A stretch of DNA of 51,534 bases from the NCBI GenBank assembly GCA_964599695.1, contig CAZRGP010000011.1:1-51534 (forward strand), in the 5' to 3' direction. Under the pieces are notes generated by a model. The model worked only from the letters and a program-made list of their open reading frames with translations, made no database searches and was not told where the DNA came from. The DNA is from RUG11783 sp964599695 (GTDB lineage Bacteria > Bacillota > Clostridia > Oscillospirales > Ruminococcaceae). Made by a program: the position numbers and the translations under genes. Within the stretch, counting starts at the first letter, position 1, and every line of letters begins with the position of its first letter. Shown here in pieces: positions 32,564-40,954 of this stretch.

Positions 32564-34051
32564 TTGGAAAGGATCCCGGTCAAAACCGAACAGGGCGTGT
32601 TCGAGGCGGAAAAAGGGGAGGATCTTCTCCGCTTTCTCCACCGGATCGGCATCTCGGTACCGTCGGACTGCGGCGGGGCGGGTACCTGCGGGAAATGCGC
32701 CGTGGACATCGTACAGGGCAGCACCGTTTTCCGGGTAAAGACGTGCTCCTACCGGATCCGGGAGGAGATCGCGGTCCTCGCCGCCGGCAAGGGGGAAGGA
32801 CGGATCCGGACGGCGAACCGGACCGGGGATCTTCCGGCCGGTAAGGATCTCGCGGCGGTGGATCTGGGGACCACGGCGGTCAGCGCCGCTTTGTGCCGCG
32901 GAGGAAGGATCTATGAGCGCACCGAGCGCAACTGCCTCTCGGTGTACGGAAGCGATGTGATCTCGAGAGCCGGCGCCATAAGGGAGAGAGGGGAGCTGGA
33001 CCGGGCCGCAGAAATGCTGCGGGATCAGCTGGCCGGCACGATCTCCCGGCTGTGCGGGGAGGCGGGATGCCCCCTTCCCGAGAAGGTGACCGTGGGCGGA
33101 AATACGGTCATGGAGCACATCCTGGCGGGGAGGGATCCCTTCCCCATCACGGTGTATCCCTTTGAGCCGCAGACTTTGTTCCGCGCCGGGGACAGGAACG
33201 TGCCTCTCGCGGAGGGAATGTGCGCGGAGCTCATGCCCTGCGTCTCCGGATATTTCGGCGGGGACCTCACGGCGGGACTTTATTACCTGAAGAACAGGAT
33301 GAGAGAGGGCGAAAAAGCTCTGTTTATCGATATCGGCACCAACGGGGAGATGGCCCTTTGGACAGAGGACGGCATCACCTGCTGCTCGGTGGCCTGCGGC
33401 CCCGCCTTTGAGGGCGGCAACATCTCCTGCGGCATGACCGGCACCGACGGCGCCGTGGATCACGCTTTCCTGGAAGAGGGGGAGATCCGGTATACCGTCA
33501 TCGGCGGCGGTGCCCCGAAGGGGATCTGCGGATCGGGGATCCTGGATCTCGTCGCGGCGCTGCTTTCGGCGGGCATGGTGGACGAAACGGGGCGGTTCCT
33601 GCCTCCGGAGGAGTCCGGCGTATCCATGAAGGGGTACGGGGAGGACGGGGACGGAAACGGCATCCTCCGTCTCGGAGAAGAGGTGTCTGTCACCGCGGCG
33701 GACATCCGCAGCATACAGATGGCCAAGGCGGCGGTGGCGGCGGGCATCTCGGTGCTTCTCGCGGAGCAGGGCGCCGGGGAGGACGGGATCGATTCGGTGT
33801 ATCTCGCCGGGGGATTCGGGACCCTCATGGACCCGGAGAGCGCCGTGCGGATCGGGATGATCCCGGAGGCTCTGCGGGACAGGTGCGTGCCCTGCGGCAA
33901 TACCTGCCTCAAAGGCGCCGCGCTGGCGGCGTCGTCGGAGGAGACGGAGCGGGAACTGGCCGAGATCTGCGGACAGTGCCGGTATATCGAGCTCTCCACC
34001 TACGGGGATTTCAACGAACTTTACATAGAGAACATGGGTTTTGGAGGATAA
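32564..34051 (+). CDS. RACo-like ASKHA ATPase, reductive activator of corrinoid proteins
   Basis: 495 residues. An N-terminal [2Fe-2S] ferredoxin domain has Cys36, Cys42, Cys45 and Cys61 (CGGAGTCGKC then TCS). The rest is the DUF4445/ASKHA domain: AAVDLGTTAVSAALC, VGGNTVMEHILAG, LFIDIGTNGEMAL, CGPAFEGGNISCGM, and GICGSGILDLVAALL. RACo-type proteins use ATP to return accidentally oxidised Co(II) corrinoid to active Co(I). The presumed client is the corrinoid domain encoded across the divergent region. The best start is TTG at 32564 with AAGGA upstream; a GTG at 32519 lies inside a hairpin and has no site. Confidence 0.9.
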   Translation: MERIPVKTEQGVFEAEKGEDLLRFLHRIGISVPSDCGGAGTCGKCAVDIVQGSTVFRVKTCSYRIREEIAVLAAGKGEGRIRTANRTGDLPAGKDLAAVDLGTTAVSAALCRGGRIYERTERNCLSVYGSDVISRAGAIRERGELDRAAEMLRDQLAGTISRLCGEAGCPLPEKVTVGGNTVMEHILAGRDPFPITVYPFEPQTLFRAGDRNVPLAEGMCAELMPCVSGYFGGDLTAGLYYLKNRMREGEKALFIDIGTNGEMALWTEDGITCCSVACGPAFEGGNISCGMTGTDGAVDHAFLEEGEIRYTVIGGGAPKGICGSGILDLVAALLSAGMVDETGRFLPPEESGVSMKGYGEDGDGNGILRLGEEVSVTAADIRSIQMAKAAVAAGISVLLAEQGAGEDGIDSVYLAGGFGTLMDPESAVRIGMIPEALRDRCVPCGNTCLKGAALAASSEETERELAEICGQCRYIELSTYGDFNELYIENMGFGG

Positions 34052-34055
34052 GGAG

Positions 34056-35273
34056 ATGGAAGTCTATCTGCCTCTTGTACTGGACGGAGCGACGGGAACG
34101 GAACTGCAGAAAGCCGGTTTCACCGGAGAGGTCTGCGCGGAGCAGTGGCTCCTGGACTGCCCGGATCCCATCCTGGAACTGCAGAGCCGGTATGTGGCCG
34201 CGGGCAGCGATGTGATCTATACCCCCACCTTCGGCGGCAACCGGGTCAAGCTGGAGGAGAACGGGATCTTCAACCGGACGGCGGAGGTGAACCGGAGGCT
34301 GGCGCTGCTGTCCAGGCAGGCGGCCGGAGAAAAGGCGCTGGTGGCCGGGGATATCGCTCCCACCGGGCTGTTCGTCACCCCGCTGGGCAACGTCACCTTC
34401 GATGAGCTGGTGGAGGCCTATGAGGAGCAGGTGACCGGTCTGGAGGAGGCGGGCGTGGATCTGTTCGTCATCGAGACCATGATGACCCTGTCCGACGCGA
34501 GAGCGGCTCTCACTGCGGTGAGGAAGCACAGCAGCAAACCGGTGATCGTCTCCTTTACCTGCGACGAGAACGGAAGGACCCTCACGGGAGGGGACGCGGA
34601 GGCGGCCCTGGTGGTCATGCAGTCCATGGGGGCGGATGTGTTCGGACTCAACTGCTCGGTGGGTCCGAAGGACCTGGTGGCTCCCCTTGAGAGGCTCTCG
34701 AGATATGCCTCGATACCGCTGGCGGCGAAGCCCAACGCGGGAAAGCCGGAGATCCGGGACGGAAAGACGGTGTACGACTGCGACCCGGAGGAGTTCCGGG
34801 AGAGCGTCCCGAGATACGCGGCCTGCGGCGTGCAGCTCTTCGGAGGGTGCTGCGGCACCGACGAGCGGTATATCCGTACCATCCGGGAAGCCCTTGAGGG
34901 ACTGGAGATGAAGGATCCGGACCCGAAGGTGAAGGACAAGCTGCTCTGCGCCACCGAGAAGCATGTCTTTGAGATCGATCCCTCGGAGAAGTGCGGGAGG
35001 ATCCTGGACGTCACCGGAGATCTGGCGGATGAGCTGGAGAAAGAGAACGAGGGGGAGTCCTCCTTCATCTCGGTGCGTCTTCGCTCCATGGCGGACGCGG
35101 AAGCACTCACCGACTGCATGTATGACATGGACAAGCCCCTGTGCATCGTCTGCGAGGACCCGGAGGTGCTGGAGCGGATGCTGAGGAACTATCAGGGAAG
35201 GGCTCTGTACGATGGCGGCATCGGGGAGGAGATCCTGGAAAGGATGTCGGAGAAATACGGCCTGATCTGGTAA
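34056..35273 (+). CDS. Homocysteine S-methyltransferase-like protein with an extra C-terminal domain
   Basis: 405 residues. Residues ~1-285 are a homocysteine-methyltransferase barrel (as in the first module of MetH): VLDGATGTELQKAGF, YVAAGSDVIYTPTFGGNRVK, DLFVIETMMTLSDARAAL, and the zinc ligands Cys200 (GLNCSVG) and Cys265-Cys266 (FGGCCGT). The last ~120 residues contain LDVTGDLADELEKENEG and PLCIVCEDPEVLERMLRNYQ, which look like a shortened pterin-binding-type half-barrel. It would accept a methyl group on a thiol such as homocysteine, from the clustered corrinoid domain. The ATG at 34056 has GGAGG eight bases before it; the RACo-like gene ends five bases earlier. Confidence 0.88.
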   Translation: MEVYLPLVLDGATGTELQKAGFTGEVCAEQWLLDCPDPILELQSRYVAAGSDVIYTPTFGGNRVKLEENGIFNRTAEVNRRLALLSRQAAGEKALVAGDIAPTGLFVTPLGNVTFDELVEAYEEQVTGLEEAGVDLFVIETMMTLSDARAALTAVRKHSSKPVIVSFTCDENGRTLTGGDAEAALVVMQSMGADVFGLNCSVGPKDLVAPLERLSRYASIPLAAKPNAGKPEIRDGKTVYDCDPEEFRESVPRYAACGVQLFGGCCGTDERYIRTIREALEGLEMKDPDPKVKDKLLCATEKHVFEIDPSEKCGRILDVTGDLADELEKENEGESSFISVRLRSMADAEALTDCMYDMDKPLCIVCEDPEVLERMLRNYQGRALYDGGIGEEILERMSEKYGLIW

Positions 35274-35366
35274 GGGACGGAAAGTGCATTGGAAGCGGGA
35301 ACGGAACCCGCTGAAAGATAGAGAAGACAAAAAACTGCGGCAAGGGACAAAAAGGAGGAAATAGAG

Positions 35367-36119
35367 ATGTACAAACTTTGGAACCTGTTGGAAGAGACCA
35401 AGAAACTGAAGTGGGTGGATCTTTCCCACCCGCTGAACAACGACAGCCCCTACTGGAGCGGGATCCCGGACGGATCCGTGGAACTGGGCAAGGTGGTGTT
35501 CGACTGGGGCAATCCCATGCTGGAATGCCAGATCCAGACCTTCAAGTTCCCCGGACAGTTCGGTACACACGTGGACTTTCCCGGCCATTTCATCAAGGGA
35601 GCGGACCTCTCGGACCGCTACACGGTGAAGGACGGCGTTTTCCCGCTGTGCGTGGTGGATGTGACCGACAAGGTGAAGGAGGACCCCCGCTATGTCGTCA
35701 CCGCGGAGGACATCAAAGCCTATGAGAAGCAGTACGGGGATATCCCGGACGGAGCTTTTGTCGCCATCCGTACCGACTGGTCCAAAAACTGGCCGGACAT
35801 GAACGCGCTCTCCGGCATCGCGGAGGACGGAAGCGAGAACTTCCCCGGATGGTCCCTGGACGCCCTGAAATACATCTATGAGGTGAGAAACGCGGCTGCC
35901 AACGGTCATGAGGCACTGGATACCGACGCTTCCGCCGAGGCGGCGCGTGCAGGCGACCTGGAGTGTGAGAGATACGTTCTCTCCAAGGGAAAGATCCAGA
36001 TCGAGGTGCTGTGCAACCTGGATCAGGTCCAGCCCGCAGGAGCGGTCCTTGTGGCGGCGTGGCCGAACATCGAAGGCGCCGTAGGGCTTCCCGTCAGGGT
36101 CTGGGCGGTCACGGAGTGA
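35367..36119 (+). CDS. Cyclase-family metal-dependent hydrolase (kynurenine formamidase-like)
   Basis: 250 residues. The family hydrolyses amide or ester bonds using Zn or Mn. Seen: WVDLSHPLNNDSPYW at the start, the metal motif QFGTHVDFPGHF (Gln64 in place of the first His of HxGTHxDxPxH; His68, Asp70 and His74 present), GAFVAIRTDW, FPGWSLDALKYIYE, and NGHEALDTDAS. The Gln variant is, to my recollection, frequent in one clostridial subfamily rather than a lesion. AAAGGAGGAA precedes the ATG. It is the last gene before a strong terminator, 93 bases after the homocysteine methyltransferase-like gene, so it may release or modify the substrate of the methyl-transfer cluster. Confidence 0.85.
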   Translation: MYKLWNLLEETKKLKWVDLSHPLNNDSPYWSGIPDGSVELGKVVFDWGNPMLECQIQTFKFPGQFGTHVDFPGHFIKGADLSDRYTVKDGVFPLCVVDVTDKVKEDPRYVVTAEDIKAYEKQYGDIPDGAFVAIRTDWSKNWPDMNALSGIAEDGSENFPGWSLDALKYIYEVRNAAANGHEALDTDASAEAARAGDLECERYVLSKGKIQIEVLCNLDQVQPAGAVLVAAWPNIEGAVGLPVRVWAVTE

Positions 36120-36152
36120 TCCGCGCAGATCAGGAATAACAGAGGAATGGTT

Positions 36153-36184
36153 CCCGGCAGGAGGTGTCCTGCCGGGTCCTTTTT
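36153..36184 (+). terminator. Rho-independent terminator of the corrinoid cluster
   Basis: A perfect 10-bp stem (CCCGGCAGGA with TCCTGCCGGG), loop GGTG, then TCC and five T. Confidence 0.95.
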
Positions 36185-36344
36185 CGCTGCGGTGCATGGG
36201 CCCCTCGAAAACATGGCGCGGGACTGTCGCGGGATGTGTCCGGGTGGTAAAATGGTTACAGACAGACGATAATGTTTACAGAATACGGCCAATGAGCCTT
36301 CCGGAAATCCGGAGAATCTCGGAAGACATAAGGAGACAGGCGTC

Positions 36345-37289
36345 ATGGAGCAGAAAAAACAGTTTACAGGTCTGAGTCAGTACAAGGTGGCTTTCTGTTA
36401 TGAGCTGGCGGGAAGGCATTTCCATCTGGTCATGGACAGCGGGGAGGAGATCTCCCTGCATTTCCTGGACGGGGAAAGCGCTGCGGTCGCCCGGAAGGGA
36501 GAGCCATACGTCTTTGAGACGTATGAATGCCTGAAAGGGGACGACGCCACCTATCTCGTCCACATATGCCCTGCATCGGGAGAGGGACGGATCAACGTAA
36601 GCTATGTCCTGGACACCCGGCAGGATCTGGTGACCATGGTCCTGATGGAGGAGGGCTTCGATCCGGAGCACCCCAGGCTGATCCGGACGACGCCGTTTTT
36701 CGGCGCCATCAAGGTGCCGGGAAGACAGCTTCCGGAAGAACGGCATCATCTCACTGGAAGGATGACGGGAAGACACATCGTCTGGCATTACAACGACGGG
36801 ATGGCGCTTCAGCACATCTACTACTCACCTACCGTTGTCCGTGCGAGCCCTGGCCCGGGGATCACCCAGTACGATATGCTCATGAGGCGGTTCGGAGCGG
36901 ATCTCCGCTCGGAGGATCCGGAGGTCCGCGCGAGGGCGGAAGCGGGAATGAAGGCCTTTGAAGACCGCAACAGGTGGTATCCCTTCTATGAGGAGGAGTG
37001 CTTCCACGTGTGGATCAGCGAGAGCCTCAACCTGTTCTGTTTCGTGGAGGAGAACATGACCCTCCGTTCTCCCGGATTCGGAAGCGGCGGAGGAGGGATC
37101 CTGCTTCTGCAGGACATCGATCGGTGCGTCGACGTGGGCGTGAGTTTCAGCGCGGGGGAATACTACATGTGCACGGCATTCGGGGAAGAGAATGACGTGG
37201 AAGACCCCCTGGACACCGAGCCGTCACCATATGACTGGAGCGTTCTCAAGGCGATGCCCAGCATCCGCTGGGAGATCCCTGAGGACTGA
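36345..37289 (+). CDS. MoaF-like protein
   Basis: 314 residues, cytoplasmic. The architecture resembles two lipocalin-like MoaF domains: the first (YELAGRHFHLVMDSGEEISL, HFLDGESAAV, then a LVHICPASGEGRINVSYVLD strand) and a second with ESLNLFCFVEENMTLRSPGF and a YYMCTAFGEEND end. Proteins named MoaF were found with molybdenum cofactor genes but their activity is unknown. The similarity is judged by eye. The ATG follows AAGGAG by nine bases. It lies after the terminator of the corrinoid cluster and 26 bases before the LURP-one-like gene. Confidence 0.6.
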   Translation: MEQKKQFTGLSQYKVAFCYELAGRHFHLVMDSGEEISLHFLDGESAAVARKGEPYVFETYECLKGDDATYLVHICPASGEGRINVSYVLDTRQDLVTMVLMEEGFDPEHPRLIRTTPFFGAIKVPGRQLPEERHHLTGRMTGRHIVWHYNDGMALQHIYYSPTVVRASPGPGITQYDMLMRRFGADLRSEDPEVRARAEAGMKAFEDRNRWYPFYEEECFHVWISESLNLFCFVEENMTLRSPGFGSGGGGILLLQDIDRCVDVGVSFSAGEYYMCTAFGEENDVEDPLDTEPSPYDWSVLKAMPSIRWEIPED

Positions 37290-37315
37290 ATCGATAGAGA
37301 AAGGAAAAGAGCAAT

Positions 37316-37933
37316 ATGGCAACATTGTCGAAAGTCCACCGCTATCGTGAAGCGGGGGAAGAGGCCAACGTCAACAACGTGGAGAGATTTGGACTGCCTG
37401 TCCGCTCCCTGTTCACCAGCACCAAGGTGTTCACGCTCCATCACAAGATCGACGTGACCGACGAGCGGGAAGAGATCGTTTACCATTCGGAGAGCAAGTT
37501 CCTGTCTCTGCGGGACAAGACTGATATCTTCCAGGCGGACGGCACGCCGGTCGCCCATATGGAGAGAAAGATTTTTACGCTCCATGAGAGGCACTTTGTC
37601 ACCATGGCGGACGGACTCAGCTTTGAGCTTTCCAATGAGCTGTTCCATCTGGTCAAGGACATCACCAACATCGAGGGGCTGGGATGGCAGCTGAGGGGAA
37701 ACATCCTCGGGCTGAACTTTGAACTGTATGACGCCGCGGGAAACATCATCGCGGTCATCTCCCAGAAGATGTTCTCCATCCATGACAAATACTGTATCGA
37801 CATCTACAGGCCGGAGTATGAGAAGATCGCCGTGGCGATCCTCATCACGCTGCAGCATATGATCCGGGACAGGAACGCGGCTTCCTCGTCCTCGTCCGGT
37901 TCTTCCTCCTCTTCCTCCTCATCGGGGAACTGA
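37316..37933 (+). CDS. LURP-one-related (tubby-C-like) protein with a Ser tail
   Basis: 205 residues. Repeated beta-hairpin units with the LOR pattern are seen: KVFTLHHKIDVTD, KFLSLRDKTDIFQADGTPVA, RKIFTLHERHFVTMADG, WQLRGNILGLNFELYDAAGN, ISQKMFSIHDKYCIDIY. The C-terminal ~15 residues are almost all Ser and Gly. LOR proteins are 12-stranded barrels around a central helix, with phospholipid binding suggested for eukaryotic relatives; the bacterial role is unknown. It follows the MoaF-like gene by 26 bases and is followed by a terminator, so the two form an operon. Confidence 0.88.
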   Translation: MATLSKVHRYREAGEEANVNNVERFGLPVRSLFTSTKVFTLHHKIDVTDEREEIVYHSESKFLSLRDKTDIFQADGTPVAHMERKIFTLHERHFVTMADGLSFELSNELFHLVKDITNIEGLGWQLRGNILGLNFELYDAAGNIIAVISQKMFSIHDKYCIDIYRPEYEKIAVAILITLQHMIRDRNAASSSSSGSSSSSSSSGN

Positions 37934-37947
37934 GCGGAGAGCATGAT

Positions 37948-37972
37948 AAAAGACGCTTCGGCGTCTTTTTTT
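37948..37972 (+). terminator. Rho-independent terminator
   Basis: AAAAGACGC pairs with GCGTCTTTT around a TTCG loop, continuing into a run of seven T. Confidence 0.95.
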
Positions 37973-38020
37973 GCATGAGCGGTCCGGCTTGCGTGGCAAT
38001 AAGAAAAAAGGAGAAACGGC

Positions 38021-38791
38021 ATGGGAACGATGCGGGAAGAGGTCCGCGCGTATATCGGAAAGCGGTACGGGGCGTCCCCGGAACATCTCTGGATGAGATA
38101 CCCGAACTATGAGGTCTTCCGGCACGGGGACAACCGGAAGTGGTTCGGACTCATCATGGATGTTCCCCGCAACAAGCTGGGGATGAAGGGGACGGATCCC
38201 GTGGATATCATTGACCTGAAGTTGTCGGATCCGCTGCTTACCGATGTTCTCGTTCAGCAGCCGGGATACCTTCGGGGATATCACATCAGCAAGGGGAACT
38301 GGATCTCGGTGCTGCTGGACGGATCGGTGCCCCTCAGCGACATCGCTCCGCTCATCGACGAGAGCTTCGCGGTGACGGCTTCCGCGTCGGTGAAAAAGAA
38401 GGAGCGCCTGCCGAAGGACTGGATCGTCCCGGCCAACCCGAAGTACTACGATATTGAACATGCTTTCGACCGGGAGAGGGAGATCATCTGGAAGCAGGGC
38501 AGCGGGATCCGGAAGGGGGACACGGTATACACGTATGTGGCGGCCCCTGTGTCCGCCATCCTGTACCGGTGTTCGGTCACCGAGACCGACATCCCTTTCC
38601 GCTTCCGGACGGACGGCCTTCAGATGCGCGCCGTGATGCGGATCCGGCTGGAAAAGCGGTATTCTCCGGACCGGTTCACCTTCCGCCTTCTCGGGGAGGA
38701 CTACGGGATCCGGGCGGTCCGGGGTCCCAGAGGGGTGCCGGAGATGCTGCGGCAGGCACTGGAAATGGAGCCGGCGGCGAAGGAAAAATAG
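38021..38791 (+). CDS. MmcQ/YjbR family protein fused to a PUA/EVE-like domain
   Basis: 256 residues. Residues ~1-130 are the YjbR (CyaY-like) fold: GASPEHLWMRYPNYEVFRHG, KWFGLIMDVPRNKLGM, VDIIDLKLSDPLL, LRGYHISKGNWISVLLDG. After a K-rich linker, residues ~135-250 start DWIVPANPKYYDIEHAFDRE and contain IRKGDTVYTYVAAPVSAILY, a pattern typical of EVE/PUA-fold domains, which read modified bases or RNA. YjbR proteins bind DNA weakly in some reports. The fusion suggests nucleic-acid recognition, but no function is known. AAGGAG lies seven bases before the ATG. Confidence 0.82.
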   Translation: MGTMREEVRAYIGKRYGASPEHLWMRYPNYEVFRHGDNRKWFGLIMDVPRNKLGMKGTDPVDIIDLKLSDPLLTDVLVQQPGYLRGYHISKGNWISVLLDGSVPLSDIAPLIDESFAVTASASVKKKERLPKDWIVPANPKYYDIEHAFDREREIIWKQGSGIRKGDTVYTYVAAPVSAILYRCSVTETDIPFRFRTDGLQMRAVMRIRLEKRYSPDRFTFRLLGEDYGIRAVRGPRGVPEMLRQALEMEPAAKEK

Positions 38792-38807
38792 AAAACGGAC
38801 ATATAAA

Positions 38808-38836
38808 AAAAGATTCGGCACGGTGCCGGATCTTTT
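38808..38836. terminator. Bidirectional terminator
   Basis: A 13-bp stem (38808-38820 with 38824-38836, one T-G pair) with a CGG loop. T tracts occur on both sides: TTTTG on the plus strand and TTTTTTTATA on the minus strand. It separates the YjbR gene from the convergent ABC operon. Confidence 0.9.
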
Positions 38837-38868
38837 GCTGTTACAGGGGGAAAGACAGGAGCGTTCCT

Positions 38869-39855
38869 TTAGCGGTCCTCCCGGAAATAGGGCTGGCCCA
38901 GACTTGCCGGAGGATCGTTCTCCCGCTTTCTGCGCATGGAGACGATGACCAGGACGGCCAGGGTCACCACATAGGGGATCATCTTGTACAGTTCCTTCAG
39001 CGCCAGCTGGGTGCCGGCGGGGAGGAAGAGGTAGAGGATATAGAGACCGCCGAAGAGGAAGCTGGAGGGGATGGCGGTGGAGGGGTTCCAGATGGTGAAG
39101 ATGACCAGCGCGATGGCGAGCCAGCCTCTGTCGCCGAATCCGTTGTTGCTCCATACGCCCCTTGCGTAGTCCATGATGTAGTAGAGGCCTCCGAGGCCGG
39201 CGATCACGCTCCCGGCGCAGGTGGCGGCGTACTTGTACAGGGTGACGTTGATACCCACCGAGTCCGCCGCGGCGGGGTCTTCGCCCACGGCCCGCAGATG
39301 CAGCCCGACCCTGGTCCTTTTGAGAAGGTAGGCGGAGGCGACGGCGATGAGGATGGCTACATAGGCCAGGAAGCCGTAGCTGAGGAAGATCTTTCCGAAC
39401 CAGCCGAGATGCTCCGCGAAGGGGAGGGTCGCGCTGAAGTAGAGGGAGGTGGAGGACAGCGCGATGTTGGGCACGTCGCTTCCGGTGAGTTTGATCAGGC
39501 TTCCGCCGAAGAAGTTACCGATGCCGACGCCGAAGGTGGTGAGGGCGAGGCCGGTCACGTTCTGGTTGGCGCGGAGGGTAACGGTGAGGAAGCAGTACAG
39601 AAGCCCCATGAGGAAGGAGGAGAGAATGGAGCACAGAAGGGGGATCCCGATGGCGAGAAAGGCGTTGACCGGGAGGGAGCTCTGTTCATAGAAGAAGGCT
39701 CCGATGACCCCTCCGATTGCGCCTACATACATGATCCCGGGGATGCCCAGGTTCAGGTTGCCGCTCTTCTCGGTGTAGATCTCTCCCACACAGCCATAGA
39801 GAAGGGGGATGCCCTGCATCACGGCGCGGGGGATGTAAGAGACAAGGTCAAACAT
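38869..39855 (-). CDS. ABC transporter permease, nucleoside type (NupQ/YufQ-like)
   Basis: 328 residues with about nine membrane helices, of the BPD_transp_2 family. Seen: YGCVGEIYTEKSGNLNLGIP near the start, GIMYVGAIGGVIGAFFYEQS, LALTTFGVGIGNFFGGSLI, and the EAA-like coupling region AYLLKRTRVGLHLRAVGEDP followed by AAADSVGINVTLYKYAA. It pairs with the next permease upstream to form the channel of a nucleoside importer. The ATG at 39855 follows GGAGG by six bases and overlaps the stop of that permease gene by eight bases. It is the last gene of the operon. Confidence 0.92.
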   Translation of the reverse strand: MFDLVSYIPRAVMQGIPLLYGCVGEIYTEKSGNLNLGIPGIMYVGAIGGVIGAFFYEQSSLPVNAFLAIGIPLLCSILSSFLMGLLYCFLTVTLRANQNVTGLALTTFGVGIGNFFGGSLIKLTGSDVPNIALSSTSLYFSATLPFAEHLGWFGKIFLSYGFLAYVAILIAVASAYLLKRTRVGLHLRAVGEDPAAADSVGINVTLYKYAATCAGSVIAGLGGLYYIMDYARGVWSNNGFGDRGWLAIALVIFTIWNPSTAIPSSFLFGGLYILYLFLPAGTQLALKELYKMIPYVVTLAVLVIVSMRRKRENDPPASLGQPYFREDR

Positions 39856-40954
39856 GGGACGCCTCCTTTTCTTTTGTCCTGTCCGTCCGGACAAGGCGGT
39901 AGTTGACGAAGAACTCGCTTCCGATGAGGAAAAAGATGATGATCCCGGTGAGGATGTCGGAGAAACTGGTGTTGAGTCCGAGGACGGTGGCGATCTCTCC
40001 GGAGCCACGCTCGAGGAAGGTGAGGAAGAAACTGATGAGCACCATGACGGCGGGGTCGAAGCGGGACATCCAGCTGACCATGACGGCGGTGAAACCGCGC
40101 CCTGCGGCGAGGCTGGTCGTGATGGTGTGATTGGTCCCGGCGACGAGAAGAAGGCCGGTAAGACCGCACAGAGCGCCGCTGAGGGCAGCGGTGCGGAGGA
40201 TGACCTTGGTCACCTTGATGCCGAGATAACGGGCGGTGCGCTCGCTCTCGCCCACCACCGACAGCTCATATCCGTGCTTGGTGGTGCGCAGATAGGCGGT
40301 GAGGAAGATGAGGACCGCGAGAACGATGAGGATGTTGAGAAGATATTTCTGGCCCAGGAGGGACGGAAACCATCCGGCGTTGGTATCGGAGTTGATGACC
40401 CCGACGGTCCCGCTTCCCTTGGGGTTCTCCCAGAGGACGACATAGTAGGCCACCAGCTGGGTGGCGATGTAGTTGAGCATCAGGGTGCTGAGGGTCTCGT
40501 TGGTGTTCCACGTCGCCTTGAAGACGGCGGGGATGAAGGCCCAGAGAGCGCCGGCGAGGACACTGGCCAGGACCATGACCGGGAACAGCACAGCTGCAGG
40601 AAGCCGGTTCCCCAGCTTCAGCATACAGGCGGCGGTGGAAAGGGAGCCCATGAGGATCTGTCCCTCGCCTCCCACGTTCCAGAAGCGCATGCGGAACGCC
40701 GGTGTCACGGCGAGACTGGCGCACAGGAGCAAAGCGGTGTTCTGCAGGGTGGTCCATACCTTCCGCTTGCTTCCGACCGCTCCGCCGATGACGGTGAGGA
40801 TGACATCCAGGGGATCCTCTCCGGTCAGCAGCACCGTGAGCAGCGCGCAGAAAGCGAGGGCAAGGATCACCGACAGGATCCGGATCGCGGCTGCGCGGTA
40901 CCAGGGGAGATGGCCCCGCTTTACGATGTGAAAGAGAGGTTCTTTATGAGGCAT
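39848..40954 (-). CDS. ABC transporter permease, nucleoside type (NupP/YufP-like)
   Basis: 368 residues with about nine helices. Seen: FWNVGGEGQILMGSLSTAAC, LSTLMLNYIATQLVAYYV, the cytoplasmic coupling segment LRTTKHGYELSVVGESERTA followed by RYLGIKVTKVILRTAAL, and FTAVMVSWMSRFDPAVMVL. This is the larger of the two permeases of the BMP-family importer. A GTG three codons upstream is in frame but abuts GGAG; the ATG at 40954 has GGAGG 8-9 bases before it. It overlaps the ATPase gene's end by 11 bases. Confidence 0.92.
   Translation of the reverse strand: MPHKEPLFHIVKRGHLPWYRAAAIRILSVILALAFCALLTVLLTGEDPLDVILTVIGGAVGSKRKVWTTLQNTALLLCASLAVTPAFRMRFWNVGGEGQILMGSLSTAACMLKLGNRLPAAVLFPVMVLASVLAGALWAFIPAVFKATWNTNETLSTLMLNYIATQLVAYYVVLWENPKGSGTVGVINSDTNAGWFPSLLGQKYLLNILIVLAVLIFLTAYLRTTKHGYELSVVGESERTARYLGIKVTKVILRTAALSGALCGLTGLLLVAGTNHTITTSLAAGRGFTAVMVSWMSRFDPAVMVLISFFLTFLERGSGEIATVLGLNTSFSDILTGIIIFFLIGSEFFVNYRLVRTDRTKEKEASHV

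Noticed and set aside
35555..35592. Missing first metal His (Gln64) in the cyclase-family protein as a sign of inactivity
   Set aside because: The remaining ligands are intact and, to my recollection, the Gln form is common in one clostridial subfamily, so I treat it as a family variant.
34011..36197. 728-codon minus-strand frame opposite the homocysteine methyltransferase and cyclase genes
   Set aside because: It is antisense to two well-supported genes, lacks a recognisable domain and spans their intergenic gap.
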